Source: Cynocephalus volans (taxonomy: Eukaryota > Chordata > Mammalia > Dermoptera > Cynocephalidae). From it: a stretch of 64,000 bases of DNA. Below the pieces are notes generated by a model. The model was given only the letters and a program-made list of their open reading frames with translations. It was not told where the DNA came from and made no database searches. This document shows, one piece after another, positions 11,757 to 22,010 of this stretch (positions within the stretch are counted from its first letter, which is position 1; each line of letters begins with the position of its first letter). Position numbers and translations under genes: made by a program. The stretch spans positions 86,165,418-86,229,417 of the forward strand of contig NC_084469.1 in NCBI RefSeq assembly GCF_027409185.1, written 5' to 3'.

Positions 11757-12354
11757 TTGTTTTTTAAAAAATTATTATTATTGGGAGCTTACTCTGCCTG
11801 ATAGTTTACGGTCTTAACAACCACTCCACATGCACTTGTTCTAATTTCATTCTCAGCACCCACTTGCCTGGCTTTGTGTTGTGTGGGTGGGAAGTGACCC
11901 AGGAACCCAGACCAGAAGTCTTCTCCACTCTGAGAAGGTGGCCAGGAGAGCCTTTGTGGTGGTTTTCCTTTCCTATCTGATGTGTTCATTTCCCTGTCTT
12001 CAGTTCTGGGCTACAGTTTCAACCCAGACTCCCAAAGCCAACATGGTAGAGAGACCTCTCTGCCCTTGAGAATTTTGAAATCATCCCAAGTCTGCAAGAA
12101 GAGGACACTTTTTCTTCCTCTTCCTTTTCCCAAGTCTTCCACCTCTTGTTTCACCAATGTGCAAGTTGCCTGGGCTTCGTGGGGTCTTGTGTTAAGCCAG
12201 CCCAGCCCAGCTGAGTCCTGCCCACTATTTCAGGCAGTGAGTGTCTTCATTTTGGCCAACGTTCTGTCCCCAGGGGGAGTTTGGGAGCTTGACCATACCC
12301 TGCAACTAGACTCCCTTGGTTCCACAGTTACCATACTCCACAGCCCGAATTAAA

Positions 12355-13640
12355 TATCATATTTTTATTAATAAATTTAGCAAGGATTTAACTATTTCTG
12401 GCCCTGTCTCATAGCATTGTCTACACATCAGTCAAAACAGAACAGGTCACCCGTGCTGCCCTCCTGTTTATCTATTAATCATCCGGCAAATAAACCACTC
12501 AGTGTCCTGCCCACCTTGGTAACGTTTGTGATGTAATTTGTTTGGATGCCCAAATGTCACCAGCGTTGATTGTAAGAGATGAAAAAATGTACTTGCTCAG
12601 CATAGCAAGCTCTAGGCCAAAATGTAAGCATGAAATCTCTGGTTTATTTTTGTAATAATGTTTACAGCTGTTTAATGACCCTGAAAAGGTTCAGTAGTCT
12701 GGTGTTCTGTATTTCAGAACAGGAGTGTATTATGCTTATAACAACCTTAGTTAAACAGTTTGAGCTACAACAATTGGAAAAATAGTATTTAATAAGGAGC
12801 CATTGTATTCTAGGTAAAGTTTTCTTGATTACTGCTTACCCTAATAAGAATGCAAAGAGGGTTGCAGGGAAGGTCTGAAGGTCACTTGAGACCCCAGGAA
12901 GGGGGTGTACCAACTACCAAAAGTGCATGTTATGAGACTATTTTAAATAAAATCCACTACGGTGTTTGGAGCACCCCCCTCCCCGCCGGCCCCGAAACTC
13001 AAGTCTCAGACCTTGTAGAGCGAGCGCCTGGGATGTGTGGGACTCCTGTAAGGTTTCCAAGGCATCACTTTTAAGCACGTTGATTAAAAAAGGAAATATT
13101 TAATTGTGCTTGGCTAGACAACAATATTTCATTTTTAAAAATCCAGTTGAAATGGTTATTTTGAAAGTCATTTTATTTCCCAACTATTCTTTTTTGTGGT
13201 TTAAGGAAAAAACTCTTTCATGCAACTTACTGGCAAGATCTATATTTTTTGGACTATTCATAAGATTACTTTTTTTTTCTGTGCCAGCAAAATGAAACTG
13301 TGTTGTTGTGTAAAATTTATTTAGACTCATAGCAGCTGGCATTTCTGGTGTCCTGATAGTTTTAAATTTCATTTTGAGTGAAAGATACAATTAGCTTCTC
13401 TATTGGAAGAGTTAAGTGAAAACTTTTGTCATTGATATCACAGGAAATAGTCTTGAAGGCAGAAATGCAAAATCAAAATAACCATTAGCACCATCAAAGG
13501 CAGCTGGATGGCTCCTGTACCTGCAATGATGGGAATGATGAGACAGAATGTATTTTGATCATCTGTGCACCCAATGGTAGGTTTCATATGCAGAGAATAC
13601 CATTGTCATGAAATGTGAAATTGCATAGCTCAAGAAGAAA
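12355..13640. promoter_or_regulatory. Candidate conserved non-coding block (repeat-free, AT-rich)
   Basis: About 1.3 kb without a recognisable repeat or coding frame. It has many TAAT/ATTA cores ('tctattaatcatccggcaaa', 'ttgtgatgtaatttgtttgg', 'tttacagctgtttaatgacc', 'ggaaatatttaattgtgctt') and a short CpG-containing stretch near 12980-13030. This composition is typical of developmental enhancers around neural transcription-factor genes. Alignment to other mammals would be needed to confirm it. Confidence 0.4.
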
Positions 13641-13959
13641 ACGTCTAACGTTCAGAAGCCTCCATCCCCCAGGGCCCCTGCCTGCATTCTGAGTTGGGGA
13701 CAGGCATTTCCACACTGAGGTGAGAAATGCCATGGTGGCTGAGACTGAAGTCCCCTTCTTCATCAGTACTGACTGTCGAGTTAAGTGCCTGCATGCCCAC
13801 TGTGACCCCAGTGCTCAGGACAGCTCGGTACTCGGGTGGATGTTATAATGTTTCTGTGTTAGATGGAGGCATCAGACAGGACATTTTATGGTGGCCTTTA
13901 ACTGTCCAGCCTCAGGAAGGGCATTTGGCTGCCTTTTCAGAGTTAGGTAAATTATGTAT

Positions 13960-14095
13960 TCACTGATTCCTTCCATCATTCAACCAGGGTTTATTGATTC
14001 TCTTCCTTATATGCACAGGCTGGGACCAGGAGCTGAAGGCGAGGGACAAGCTGTTCTCATTGTTTAGTAGTTTGTTTACTTGCTTTTAATTGTGC
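13960..14095 (-). repeat. L2 LINE 3' end, minus orientation
   Basis: 'tccatcattcaaccagggtt' then 'tattgattctcttccttata' and 'aggctgggaccaggagctga' match a diverged reverse-complemented L2 end. Confidence 0.5.
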
Positions 14096-14189
14096 TGCGG
14101 GTTTTGCTACCTGGGTGAGAGGGTTAGACGAGTTACTGTAGAGGTTACTTAGAGGGTCCTGCTCAATCGCCATAAGCCCAGGACCACCG

Positions 14190-14204
14190 CCCGCCCTCTG
14201 CTGG
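14190..14204 (-). promoter_or_regulatory. CTCF core motif match
   Basis: The minus strand reads CCAGCAGAGGGCGG, which fits the CTCF core CCASYAGRKGGCRS at every defined position. It lies in a small GC-rich island (14185-14212). Occupancy cannot be judged from sequence. Confidence 0.6.
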
Positions 14205-14759
14205 CCCCTGACTTCCTGATGTGGGTCCTTCAGCTCCTGGATCATGGGTGCTGAGTCCAGGGCTGCTGAGTGAAGGACAGGTTGAGAACATGGGCTAAAG
14301 TGCTTCCTGGAAATAATGGCTATTCAGGTCCAGCACTGTGTGTGGATACGTACATCTCCCGTTTGTCAGGACGTGGCAGTTGAGGGAGGACCATGGGCTG
14401 TGACAAGAGTCCCCTCCAGGGACGCTGATAGGCATTCACTGCAGGGCCTGGGAGGGAGCAGCATGGTCCCAAAGTGAAGGCATGCTCCATGTGCTTGCTC
14501 CTTGGAGGGCTTGAGAAAGGAGTAATAATACCTTCCATCAGAGCGCCGGAATGCCAGCAGGCAGCCCCACCTCCTCCAGCCACAGCTGGATCCCCTCCTT
14601 TAACAGTGGGATAAACAATCCCTTGGTTTCCCAACACAGGCATTTGTAGAAGTTTCTTTAGTTCTACTAGTTAGGGAATCCCTGCTCCTCCCTCAACATG
14701 GACATACTTGATGCACACACACGCACATATACATGCATACATATATACTGCAGCTGCGA

Positions 14760-14925
14760 TGGTTTCTTCTTTCTCTAACTTTGGATTCAGCCTCACATGG
14801 GTCTTTGCATTGTTTCCCTGTTATTTGTGGCCTTTGCTGCACTAGCCTCTTAGACCCTCAGGCCTTTGAGGGCAGGTACATAGAAAGCCCCTGGCAAATA
14901 TTTACTGAATGGCTGAGGTAAAGGA
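14760..14925 (+). repeat. L2 LINE 3' end
   Basis: 'ttagaccctcaggcctttga', 'gggcaggtacatagaaagcc' and 'cctggcaaatatttactgaa' follow the L2 3' terminus. The upstream part is diverged. Confidence 0.6.
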
Positions 14926-15656
14926 TAAATGAATTCCGGATGGGTGAAGTGTCAAGGCTGGAGAAATTGGGGCCGACCCAGGTTTTGCGAGTCCCAGGCC
15001 GGGCCTGGGGCCAGCTTGTCCTGCCTCGCCTGCTTTGGCCCAGGGACAGCACACCAATTACCCCATATTCTTTCCAAGAACTCACGCTCCTCTTTCTTGC
15101 TCTGAGTTAAGCAGCAGGCACTAGTTAGGACTGACCCATTCCAGTGGCCTCAGCTGCACCTGCTCATGTATTCACAGAGGATTCTGAGATGACTATTTGG
15201 TGGAGCTTTAAGTGGGGCTCTGCACAGGCTTCTCCTGGGCTCATTTGAGGGGTCCAGACCCATAATCCTGGGAGCATCTCCAGGGGAGCTGGCCATCTCA
15301 TCTGAAACACTGGGATCTCCCACAGACCCCTGATGGTTAGTCAAGTTCTGTTGGGGGTAGATGCTCTCTGTCTCCTGGTGCCCACCAATTGGGCTGTCAG
15401 GGGTGGCCTAAGCCTGGGATGATTACCATGGGCACCTAGCATGAGACAGCTGGTGGTGGCAGTGGCTTTTCCTCTGCAGTTTCTGGACCTACAGCTTTTG
15501 GCTGGTAGCCAGAGACCCTTTCAACTCTGACAAACTCTGATTGTAGATGTTGTTGGTCTTATGGAAGGCTAAGGTTGGATCACATGAGGTCGAAGTGAGG
15601 GTGGATCTTCTACAGGGCTAGACTTCTTTTATGGGCTGTGTTTAACAGGGTCTATT

Positions 15657-15990
15657 CAGTCATTCATTCATTCAGTCAGGAAATACTGAACCTACACGAG
15701 CCAGCTCTGCTCTAGACCCTAAGGCTTCATTCTTGACCAAGACAGACATGCTCTCTGCCCTCATGGAAAAGAAGCATGTCTGTAAAAGGGTCATCAACAA
15801 AACGTTTCCCTCATGGTAAGTGCTATGAAGAAGAGAGTAAGATGATGGGATAGAGAAGGGTTAGTGGTGTCAACCTCAGACAAGGTGGGCCCAGAGTCCT
15901 TTATAAGAAGGGGATGTGTGGGTGCAGACCTGTATGATGAGAACGAGCCAACTCTGCAAAGAGCTGGGGCAGCACATTCTAGAACGTTCT
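15657..15990 (-). repeat. L2 LINE 3' region, minus orientation
   Basis: 'cattcattcattcagtcagg', 'aaatactgaacctacacgag', 'gctctctgccctcatggaaa', then 'aagtgctatgaag' and 'gcagacctgtatgatgagaa' give the reverse-complement L2 order over about 330 bp. Confidence 0.75.
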
Positions 15991-15999
15991 ATCCCTCAG

Positions 16000-16640
16000 C
16001 TGAGGGCTTTAGCAATGGCATCCAAAGATCATATACTTACAGGGGTTTAAAGAGCTTTGTTGGCTGTGAAAAAAAAAAATCTTTTTTGGACAGAATAAAA
16101 GAATTGCATACCCAAATCAAACATGCAAAGTCCCATGTTCGTTATTTGACAAGTTGAGCTGTTACTCGCACAGCGTGAATGGTGAGGGGGGTTTCAACTT
16201 GTTGCCCCTCATCCAACCCGATTTGCAGTCTTACTGCATTGCACATTCAGCCTCCTCTCCCTCCTGCTGAAGTGGTGTCAGCTCATCAGCAGCAACCTGA
16301 ACATAGCCCTTCTTCCTGGACTCATGTCTTCTGAGCTGGCCAACTGGGCAGTTGTTGGAAGTGGGCCAAGCATGTTGGCTTTGGACTTTTCAAACTTCCA
16401 CAGAGCCGTTGGGTGGAATTCTGGGTACTCCCATGTGGTTTCAGGGTCATGGTCCATGTTAGCTCAGAAAAGGAGCCAGCATAGCTGGATGGGGCTTGAA
16501 GATGGATAAAGGGATCCAGACAGGGTCCTAGGGACTGATAGTCTCCACCTAGAGCCTCCAGCAACCTCTGCACTCTGGGCCTGCTCCTCCCTGCTGGACA
16601 ATGGGCACCTCCTTGCTGGACAATGGAGCTGGCTGGTCTT
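16000..16640. other. Intronic sequence, nothing recognised
   Basis: No gene or nameable repeat. The stretch 16020-16200 ('ctttgttggctgtg', a short A run, 'caaatcaaacatgcaaagtc') is repeat-free and might be conserved. Overlapping minus-strand frames at 16322-16826 have no domain. Confidence 0.35.
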
Positions 16641-16654
16641 GTCCACCATCGTGT

Positions 16655-16705
16655 TTTCAGGGCCAAGGATAGGGACTGGCACACAGTGGGAGGAACTCAG
16701 TAAGT
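16655..16705 (+). repeat. Short L2 3' tail fragment
   Basis: 'aaggatagggactggcacac' and 'agtgggaggaactcagtaag' resemble the last 50 bases of L2. Confidence 0.45.
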
Positions 16706-16719
16706 TTGGTGGACGAATC

Positions 16720-17460
16720 CAAGAATCTCCACGGGAAATTAGCTCCTTTCTGACCGGTCCCCAAAATGGGCCTGCTTTTTTATTTGAGTGTAGACTGCCA
16801 CCAGAAACAAAAAGGATTGATGGCAAATTGGAAGCCTTCTTTTACTGTAAGTGATCATGAGCCTCTGTGTGTTTCTGCACAGTTGTGCATATCTTTTTTC
16901 GTGGTCACAGTTAGCCCCACACCATGATTTTAGTCCATCTTTCTCCTGCAAATAAGCATCCATGTCTGTTTCTTCTCTTCTCTTGCAAGATGGACTCCCA
17001 GTCTCTCTCCTCTTGCCAAGGAAGTCAGGTCTCCCTTTGGAGACCCTCCATGCCATGCACAATCTGCCTGGCAGGAGGCCCAGCAAGCAGCAGACCCTGC
17101 TGGGGCTGAATGTATTTCCTCTATAGTTGAGCTCTGTCCTTACGGGTCCCCTCGGGAATCGCTTGGCCCAGGAATCAATCCTGGCTGGGGTTAAGTGCTG
17201 ATCCTGGACCACCTGGCTGGTCAACACATCTAAACATTGGGATACAAAGAGGAGAGATGTGCACAAACCATTCCAATGACAGGAAACAAATTTGGACTCC
17301 TTCAGGTGGAAGACGTATCTGGAAATAGAAGGACCCCAGATGTGGATTTATTGCCTTTCAAAGTTGAGCTCCCTACATGCTCTAACGTGGAAGGAGCTGT
17401 TCCCTTCACCCCACCCGGAAAGGTCTGGGTTTAGCCATTCTGCACAGGCTGGAGAGGAGG
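16720..17460. other. Intronic sequence, nothing recognised
   Basis: No repeat family or exon is identified. The 175-residue minus-strand frame (16739-17266) lacks splice sites and any recognisable domain. Confidence 0.35.
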
Positions 17461-18700
17461 CAGAGAGGACTATTAAAGGCAATTATGCAGACCAGCTTTG
17501 AGTGTTAGTGTTTAACAAACAGCTTTGAGTTCTAATTTTCTGCAAAACACATACTGCAGGTACAATTTGTACTCATTACTGGGTATTGAGAAAGTTATTA
17601 AAAACACTCAAACTTGGTTGAGACTTCCTGTGGCATCATCCCTGGATTTTAATTGGTTTTTATCTAGTTCTATAAAGGATCTCTTAAAGCCCAATCAAAG
17701 TCCCTGCCTTGTGTATCTTGCCAGTTGAAGGACAGGGAGAGCCCATTATATGATGCAAGTCTTTACTTCCACCCAAATTTGAACAGTCTCCCCAATCCAC
17801 TAAGATTCTGTCATGAGATAATTTATACTTCTCTTGATAGGCACAGTTACTAAATGACAAAATAACAGTGTTTCGTAACATAAGGGTTAAATCTTAATCT
17901 CTGAGGTTTGCAAAGCCGCTACTTGCAGTCTCCTTAAAATTTAATATACCTCGTTAATGCTTCCTTGCAAACACTGAAGGATTTTTATGATTATAATCAT
18001 GTGTTACAGCACCTAGTACTGTTTCTAAGCAGCATACTAATCAGCTTAATGAGATATTACTGCACTTTTTGTTGACTAAAGCAAAATCCCTTTTATTGTT
18101 CTAAAGCCTGTCCTTTACTTTATTTTTTCCCAAAACATTATCTTGTTTTATTATGTACCAGTAAATATCATGCCATTGGGGTGTTTTTTGTTTTTTTTTT
18201 TTTGGCCAAATCATAAAATGATCTCTTTCATCTTAGACTGGCGAATGTATTGAATACAGAGAAAGGAAACAAAAGTTCCGAGTGAGTCTATTTGGTTTTG
18301 CAGTTAAAGCCATTCTGCTCTAAGACAAACTTTGGACTAAACCAACAGGTACAGGTGCTACAAAGGGGGGAAAGGAGAAAAAGTTTAACACGTAAACCCT
18401 TGATTTGTTATTAGGTGTTGAAAGTGGTAAAACATTAATAATTTAAATGTGAATGAATAATTGCAATGTGTAAATAGAAAATACAAGGAAGACGATCTAT
18501 CGCCAAAACAAATTGGAGGAGTGATGCCATATTGCATAATTGGCATTTAATAATTCATTTTTTTATTATTGTTTTGGACTCTAATTCCTTAGCATTATTA
18601 TGTGTAGGTAAGGCACGAAATGCAAATTTCCCACCAGCTGATGCTGTCAATTCATTGCTCCACAGTACCTGGCACAGATCTGTACTCTCTCTTTATTTTC
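17460..18700. promoter_or_regulatory. Repeat-free sequence just upstream of the coding exon
   Basis: 1.2 kb with no recognisable interspersed repeat, only a T run near 18191-18204. It is AT-rich with many TAAT/ATTA cores ('gttaatgcttccttgcaaac', 'cattaataatttaaatgtga', 'ggcatttaataattcatttt'). The absence of repeats next to a developmental exon suggests constraint or a regulatory role. This is inference only. Confidence 0.4.
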
Positions 18701-18704
18701 AGGG
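18681..18704 (+). other. ZNF536: Splice acceptor and start-codon context of the ZNF536 coding exon
   Basis: A pyrimidine-rich tract (18681-18700) ends in an AG at 18701-18702. The exon then begins with GG and the ATG follows at 18705, with G at position +4. Only two exon bases precede the start codon, so the -3 base of the Kozak context must come from an upstream non-coding exon. That exon is not identifiable in this window. This ATG gives the known ZNF536 N-terminus. Confidence 0.88.
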
Positions 18705-20874
18705 ATGGAAGAAGCCAGTCTGTGCCTTGGAGTGTCCTCAGCGGCTCCGGAAGCTGAGCCCCACCTGAGCAGCCCGGTCCTCAACGGCCAGTATGCCATG
18801 AGTCAGAAGTTACACCAGATCACCTCCCAGCTCAGTCATGCCTTTCCCGAGCTGCATCCGCGGCCCAACCCCGAGGAGAAGACCCCCGCGCCCCTCGAGG
18901 AGAAGGCCCACGTGCCCATGAGTGGCCAGCCCATGGGCGGTCAGATGGCACTCCTGGCCAACCAGCTGGGCCGGGACGTTGACACCAGCCTCAACGGGCG
19001 GGTGGACCTGCAGCAGTTCCTCAATGGGCAGAACCTGGGCATCATGTCCCAGATGAGTGACATCGAGGATGATGCCCGCAAAAACCGCAAGTACCCGTGC
19101 CCTCTCTGTGGCAAGCGCTTTCGCTTCAACAGCATCCTCTCCCTACACATGCGCACCCACACGGGCGAGAAACCCTTCAAGTGCCCCTACTGTGACCACC
19201 GGGCGGCGCAGAAGGGGAACCTGAAGATTCACCTGCGGACCCACAAGTTGGGCAACCTGGGGAAGGGGCGCGGGCGGGTGCGCGAGGAGAACCGCCTGCT
19301 GCACGAGCTGGAGGAACGGGCCATCCTGCGGGACAAGCAGATGAAGAGCAGCCTGCTGCAGCTGCGGCCCGACCTGAAGCCCCTGCCACACGCCCAGCAG
19401 GCCCCGCTGGCCGCCTGCAACCTGGCCCCGCCCGCCAACCACAGCGTGCCGGACGTGGCCAACCCGGTGCCCTCGCCCAAGCCGGCCTGCGTGCAGGAGG
19501 ACGTGGTGGCCCCGGCGGCTGGCTTCCGTTGCACCTTCTGCAAGGGCAAGTTCAAGAAGCGGGAGGAGCTGGACCGCCACATCCGCATCCTGCACAAGCC
19601 CTACAAGTGCACGCTGTGCGACTTCGCGGCCTCGCAGGAGGAGGAGCTCATCAGCCACGTGGAGAAGGCCCACATCACAGCCGAGTCGGCCCAGGGCCAG
19701 GGCCCCCACGGCGGCGGGGAGCAGTCGGCCAACGAGTTCCGCTGCGAGGTGTGCGGCCAGGTGTTCAGCCAGGCGTGGTTCCTGAAGGGCCACATGCGAA
19801 AGCACAAGGACTCCTTCGAGCACTGCTGCCAGATCTGCGGCCGGCGCTTCAAAGAGCCTTGGTTCCTCAAGAACCACATGAAGGTGCACCTCAACAAGCT
19901 GTCGGTGAAGAACAAGTCCCCCAGTGACCCCGAGGTGCCAGTGCCCATGGGCGGCATGTCCCAGGAGGCCCATGCCAACCTGTACTCCAGGTATCTCTCC
20001 TGCCTGCAGAGTGGCTTCATGGCCCCGGACAAAGCCAGCTTGAGCGAGCCCAGCCAGCTCTACAGCAAAGGGGAGCTGCCCATGAAGGAGAAGGAGGTCC
20101 TGGGGAAACTGCTGTCCCCCATCTCTGGCATGGCCCATGGCATCCCCGACGGGGACAAGCACTCCCTCCTGGGATGCCTCAACCTCGTGCCGCCTCTGAA
20201 ATCCAGCTGCATCGAGCGGTTGCAAGCGGCTGCCAAAGCTGCAGAGATGGACCCGGTGAACAGCTACCAGGCCTGGCAGCTCATGGCCAGGGGCATGGCC
20301 GTGGAACACGGCTTCTTGTCTAAAGAACATCAGCTGCAGCGCAACCACGAAGACACTTTGGCAAACGCTGGGGTTATGTTTGATAAGGAGAAGCGGGAGT
20401 ATGTGTTAGTGGGGGCAGATGGCTCCAAGCAGAAAATGCCTGCTGATTTGGTTCACAGCACTAAAGTGGGCAATCCGAGAGACCTGCCAAATAAGCTCGA
20501 CCCTTTAGAAGGCAGTCGGGATTTTTTGTCACATGGGCTGAACCAGACGCTTGACTATAACCTGCAGGGTCCCGGGAACATGAAGGAGAAGCCCACTGAG
20601 TGCCCGGACTGTGGCCGGGTGTTCCGCACCTACCACCAGGTGGTCGTGCACTCGCGTGTTCACAAGCGGGACCGCAAGGGCGATGAGGACGGGCTGCACG
20701 CGGCCCTGGACGAGCGGCGTGGCTCAGGCAGTGACCAGGAGTCCCAGTCAGTGAGCCGCTCCACCACGCCCGGCTCCTCCAATGTCACCGAGGAGAGTGG
20801 GGTCGGAGGTGGCCTCTCCCAGACCGGGAGTGCCCAGGAGGACAGCCCACACCCCTCCTCACCATCCTCCTCAG
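18705..20874 (+). CDS. ZNF536: ZNF536 first coding exon (residues 1-723, 3' partial)
   Basis: Recognised as zinc finger protein 536, a nuclear C2H2 repressor reported to be brain-enriched and to dampen retinoic-acid-driven neuronal differentiation. The open frame starts MEEASLCLGVSS and has seven C2H2 fingers, all with C-X2-C-X12-H spacing. Cys/His positions are ZF1 C132/C135/H148/H152, ZF2 C160/C163/H176/H180, ZF3 C276/C279/H292/H297, ZF4 C302/C305/H318/H323, ZF5 C347/C350/H363/H367, ZF6 C375/C378/H391/H395 and ZF7 C633/C636/H649/H653. ZF1 and ZF2 are joined by a canonical TGEKPF linker. Other pairs are unlinked or closely spaced (ZF3-4, ZF5-6). The region 400-630 is non-finger sequence, and 670-723 is Ser/Gly-rich. 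The exon is cut by a GT donor after 723 codons plus one base (phase 1). Human ZNF536, as I remember it, continues with Asp at this point, which fits a G|AT split codon. The full protein is about 1,300 residues with three more fingers, so this is roughly the N-terminal 55 percent. All metal ligands are intact and no frameshift is seen. Confidence 0.97.
18840..20800. promoter_or_regulatory. CpG-rich coding exon body (exonic CpG island)
   Basis: Most of the ZNF536 exon is strongly GC-rich with frequent CpG, especially 18850-19900, where third codon positions are almost all G or C. CpG density drops around 20330-20560, where codons become A/T-ending, and rises again to about 20780. The flanking introns are CpG-poor. 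Exonic CpG islands like this are common in developmental zinc-finger genes. I see no TATA box or other promoter evidence, so a promoter role is not claimed. Confidence 0.6.
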
Positions 20875-20880
20875 GTAGGT
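20873..20880 (+). other. ZNF536: Splice donor of the ZNF536 coding exon
   Basis: The sequence AG|GTAGGT is close to the U1 consensus (GTRAGT) and lies immediately after the Ser-Ser-Ser codons that precede Asp in human ZNF536. The last exon base is 20874, leaving a phase-1 junction. Without splicing, the frame runs 34 more codons into the intron before a TAG stop ending at 20978. Those residues (starting GRSAGKVGEK) have no finger or recognisable motif and are treated as intron. Confidence 0.92.
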
Positions 20881-20979
20881 CTGCTGGGAAGGTGGGGGAG
20901 AAGCAGCTCACAGAAGGGCCCTGCCTGGGCTGCCTGGTCCTGCACACAGGCCTCAGGTCAGCTCTGAGGTCAGGGTAGG

Positions 20980-21600
20980 TTGATGGCGTTGATGGGTGGG
21001 CTGGATACTGGATCACGCCTTTCTTTCCTTCAGGCTGTCGTGCCTCAAGGGAAGGGCTGTCATTTCACCTCTTTGGCCTTCCCTTGAACACTGGCTACCA
21101 GGACAGTAAGTTGATCCTCCTCCCATGTAGTGGAGATGGCCGGGTGGCACTTTTTTCAGTGGGTCATAGCCCGCCCTTTTCCTGCAATTGATTAGTCCCA
21201 TGTTATACCCTGACCCGGCTGCTACCACTTCGTGTCTGGAACCTGCACGGATGTGCAAGTGGAAGTTCAGACCCTTGCCATCTTTTTCCTCTTTGTATAT
21301 TCTCGTAATTCTCTCGTTTGAGCCCCCAGGTCTCCCTCTCCAGACCAAACCTGTCTCCTGTCCTCTTCTGAAATTACAATGTAACATACCTGTCAGGTTC
21401 GTTTGACCTGATGAACTTTACCACTTTCCTCTGATGGTTTGGAAAAACACAGAGGTTTGAGACACAGATGCGCAACTGCATTTCTTAAATTGTACTGTGT
21501 TCCATGGGCGATACAGCTTTGGGGTCTAAAATAGCAAAGCAGAAAATCTGTCATCAAAATGTCTGTGAAATGCTGAAGCTTCCTGGCCCAGTTTTGGGGG
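20980..21600. other. ZNF536: Proximal intron after the coding exon
   Basis: No exon, repeat or RNA is recognised. Moderate GC falls to the AT-rich block that follows. Confidence 0.45.
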
Positions 21601-21967
21601 AAAAAAAAACACACTAGCCTAAGACAGTTAAATTAAAATCACTACCTAACAGCAGGTAGGGTGTTGCCTTTATCCATATTTCCAAAGCCCCTTACTAATG
21701 GATAGTAAATTGAAAGTTATATCTCTAGCCCTTTATAAAGAAAGCACCTCGCTAATACTGTAATCATTCTGCAGCCTAACAACAGAGGAAATCATGCCAT
21801 AACAAATACCCTGTTACTAATGGCAACATTGATTTCTGCAATCAGCCATTAAGTCTAGAAAATGAAAGACAGTTTGAGACACCTCGAGGCACTGTATTGC
21901 CCACTGTTAAAGATGTGGCAGCACATTGTCAAGGGTCATTTTTTACGCATAAAAGTTTTCTCTTCTG

Positions 21968-22010
21968 CCCCCTGCCCCCCCACCCCTATACCCCCCGACA
22001 CCCCCACACT
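21968..22010 (-). other. C-rich tract, G-quadruplex-capable on the minus strand
   Basis: Four or more runs of three to seven C with short spacers (in 'ctgcccccccacccctatac' and 'cccccgacacccccacac') give a G3+ pattern on the minus strand inside an otherwise AT-rich block. Confidence 0.6.

Larger units (their letters stand above)
1..18702 (+). other. ZNF536: Upstream intron or 5' flank of ZNF536
   Basis: There is no supportable coding exon before the acceptor at 18702. Short frames on both strands lack splice context and homology and often run through repeats. The known gene has non-coding 5' exon(s) upstream, so most or all of this stretch is probably intron 1, but the upstream donor cannot be placed. 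It holds L2 and MIR fragments, simple repeats, a G-run cluster, a CpG-rich patch and low-repeat blocks, each listed separately. Confidence 0.75.

Noticed and set aside
16739..17266. 175-residue minus-strand frame before the exon
   Set aside because: Lacks domains and any coherent splice pattern.
19529..19927. 132-residue second-frame open frame inside the exon
   Set aside because: Out of frame with the zinc fingers; His/Gln/Gly-rich product is a composition artefact.
19143..20348. 401-residue minus-strand open frame across the zinc-finger exon
   Set aside because: It is the complement of the ZNF536 coding sequence. GC-rich third positions remove stops on the opposite strand, and the Leu/Ala/Val-rich product has no domain.
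20881..20978. Extension of the ZNF536 protein into GRSAGKVGEK...
   Set aside because: A strong donor precedes it and the known protein continues with a different residue from the next exon. The tail is treated as intron.
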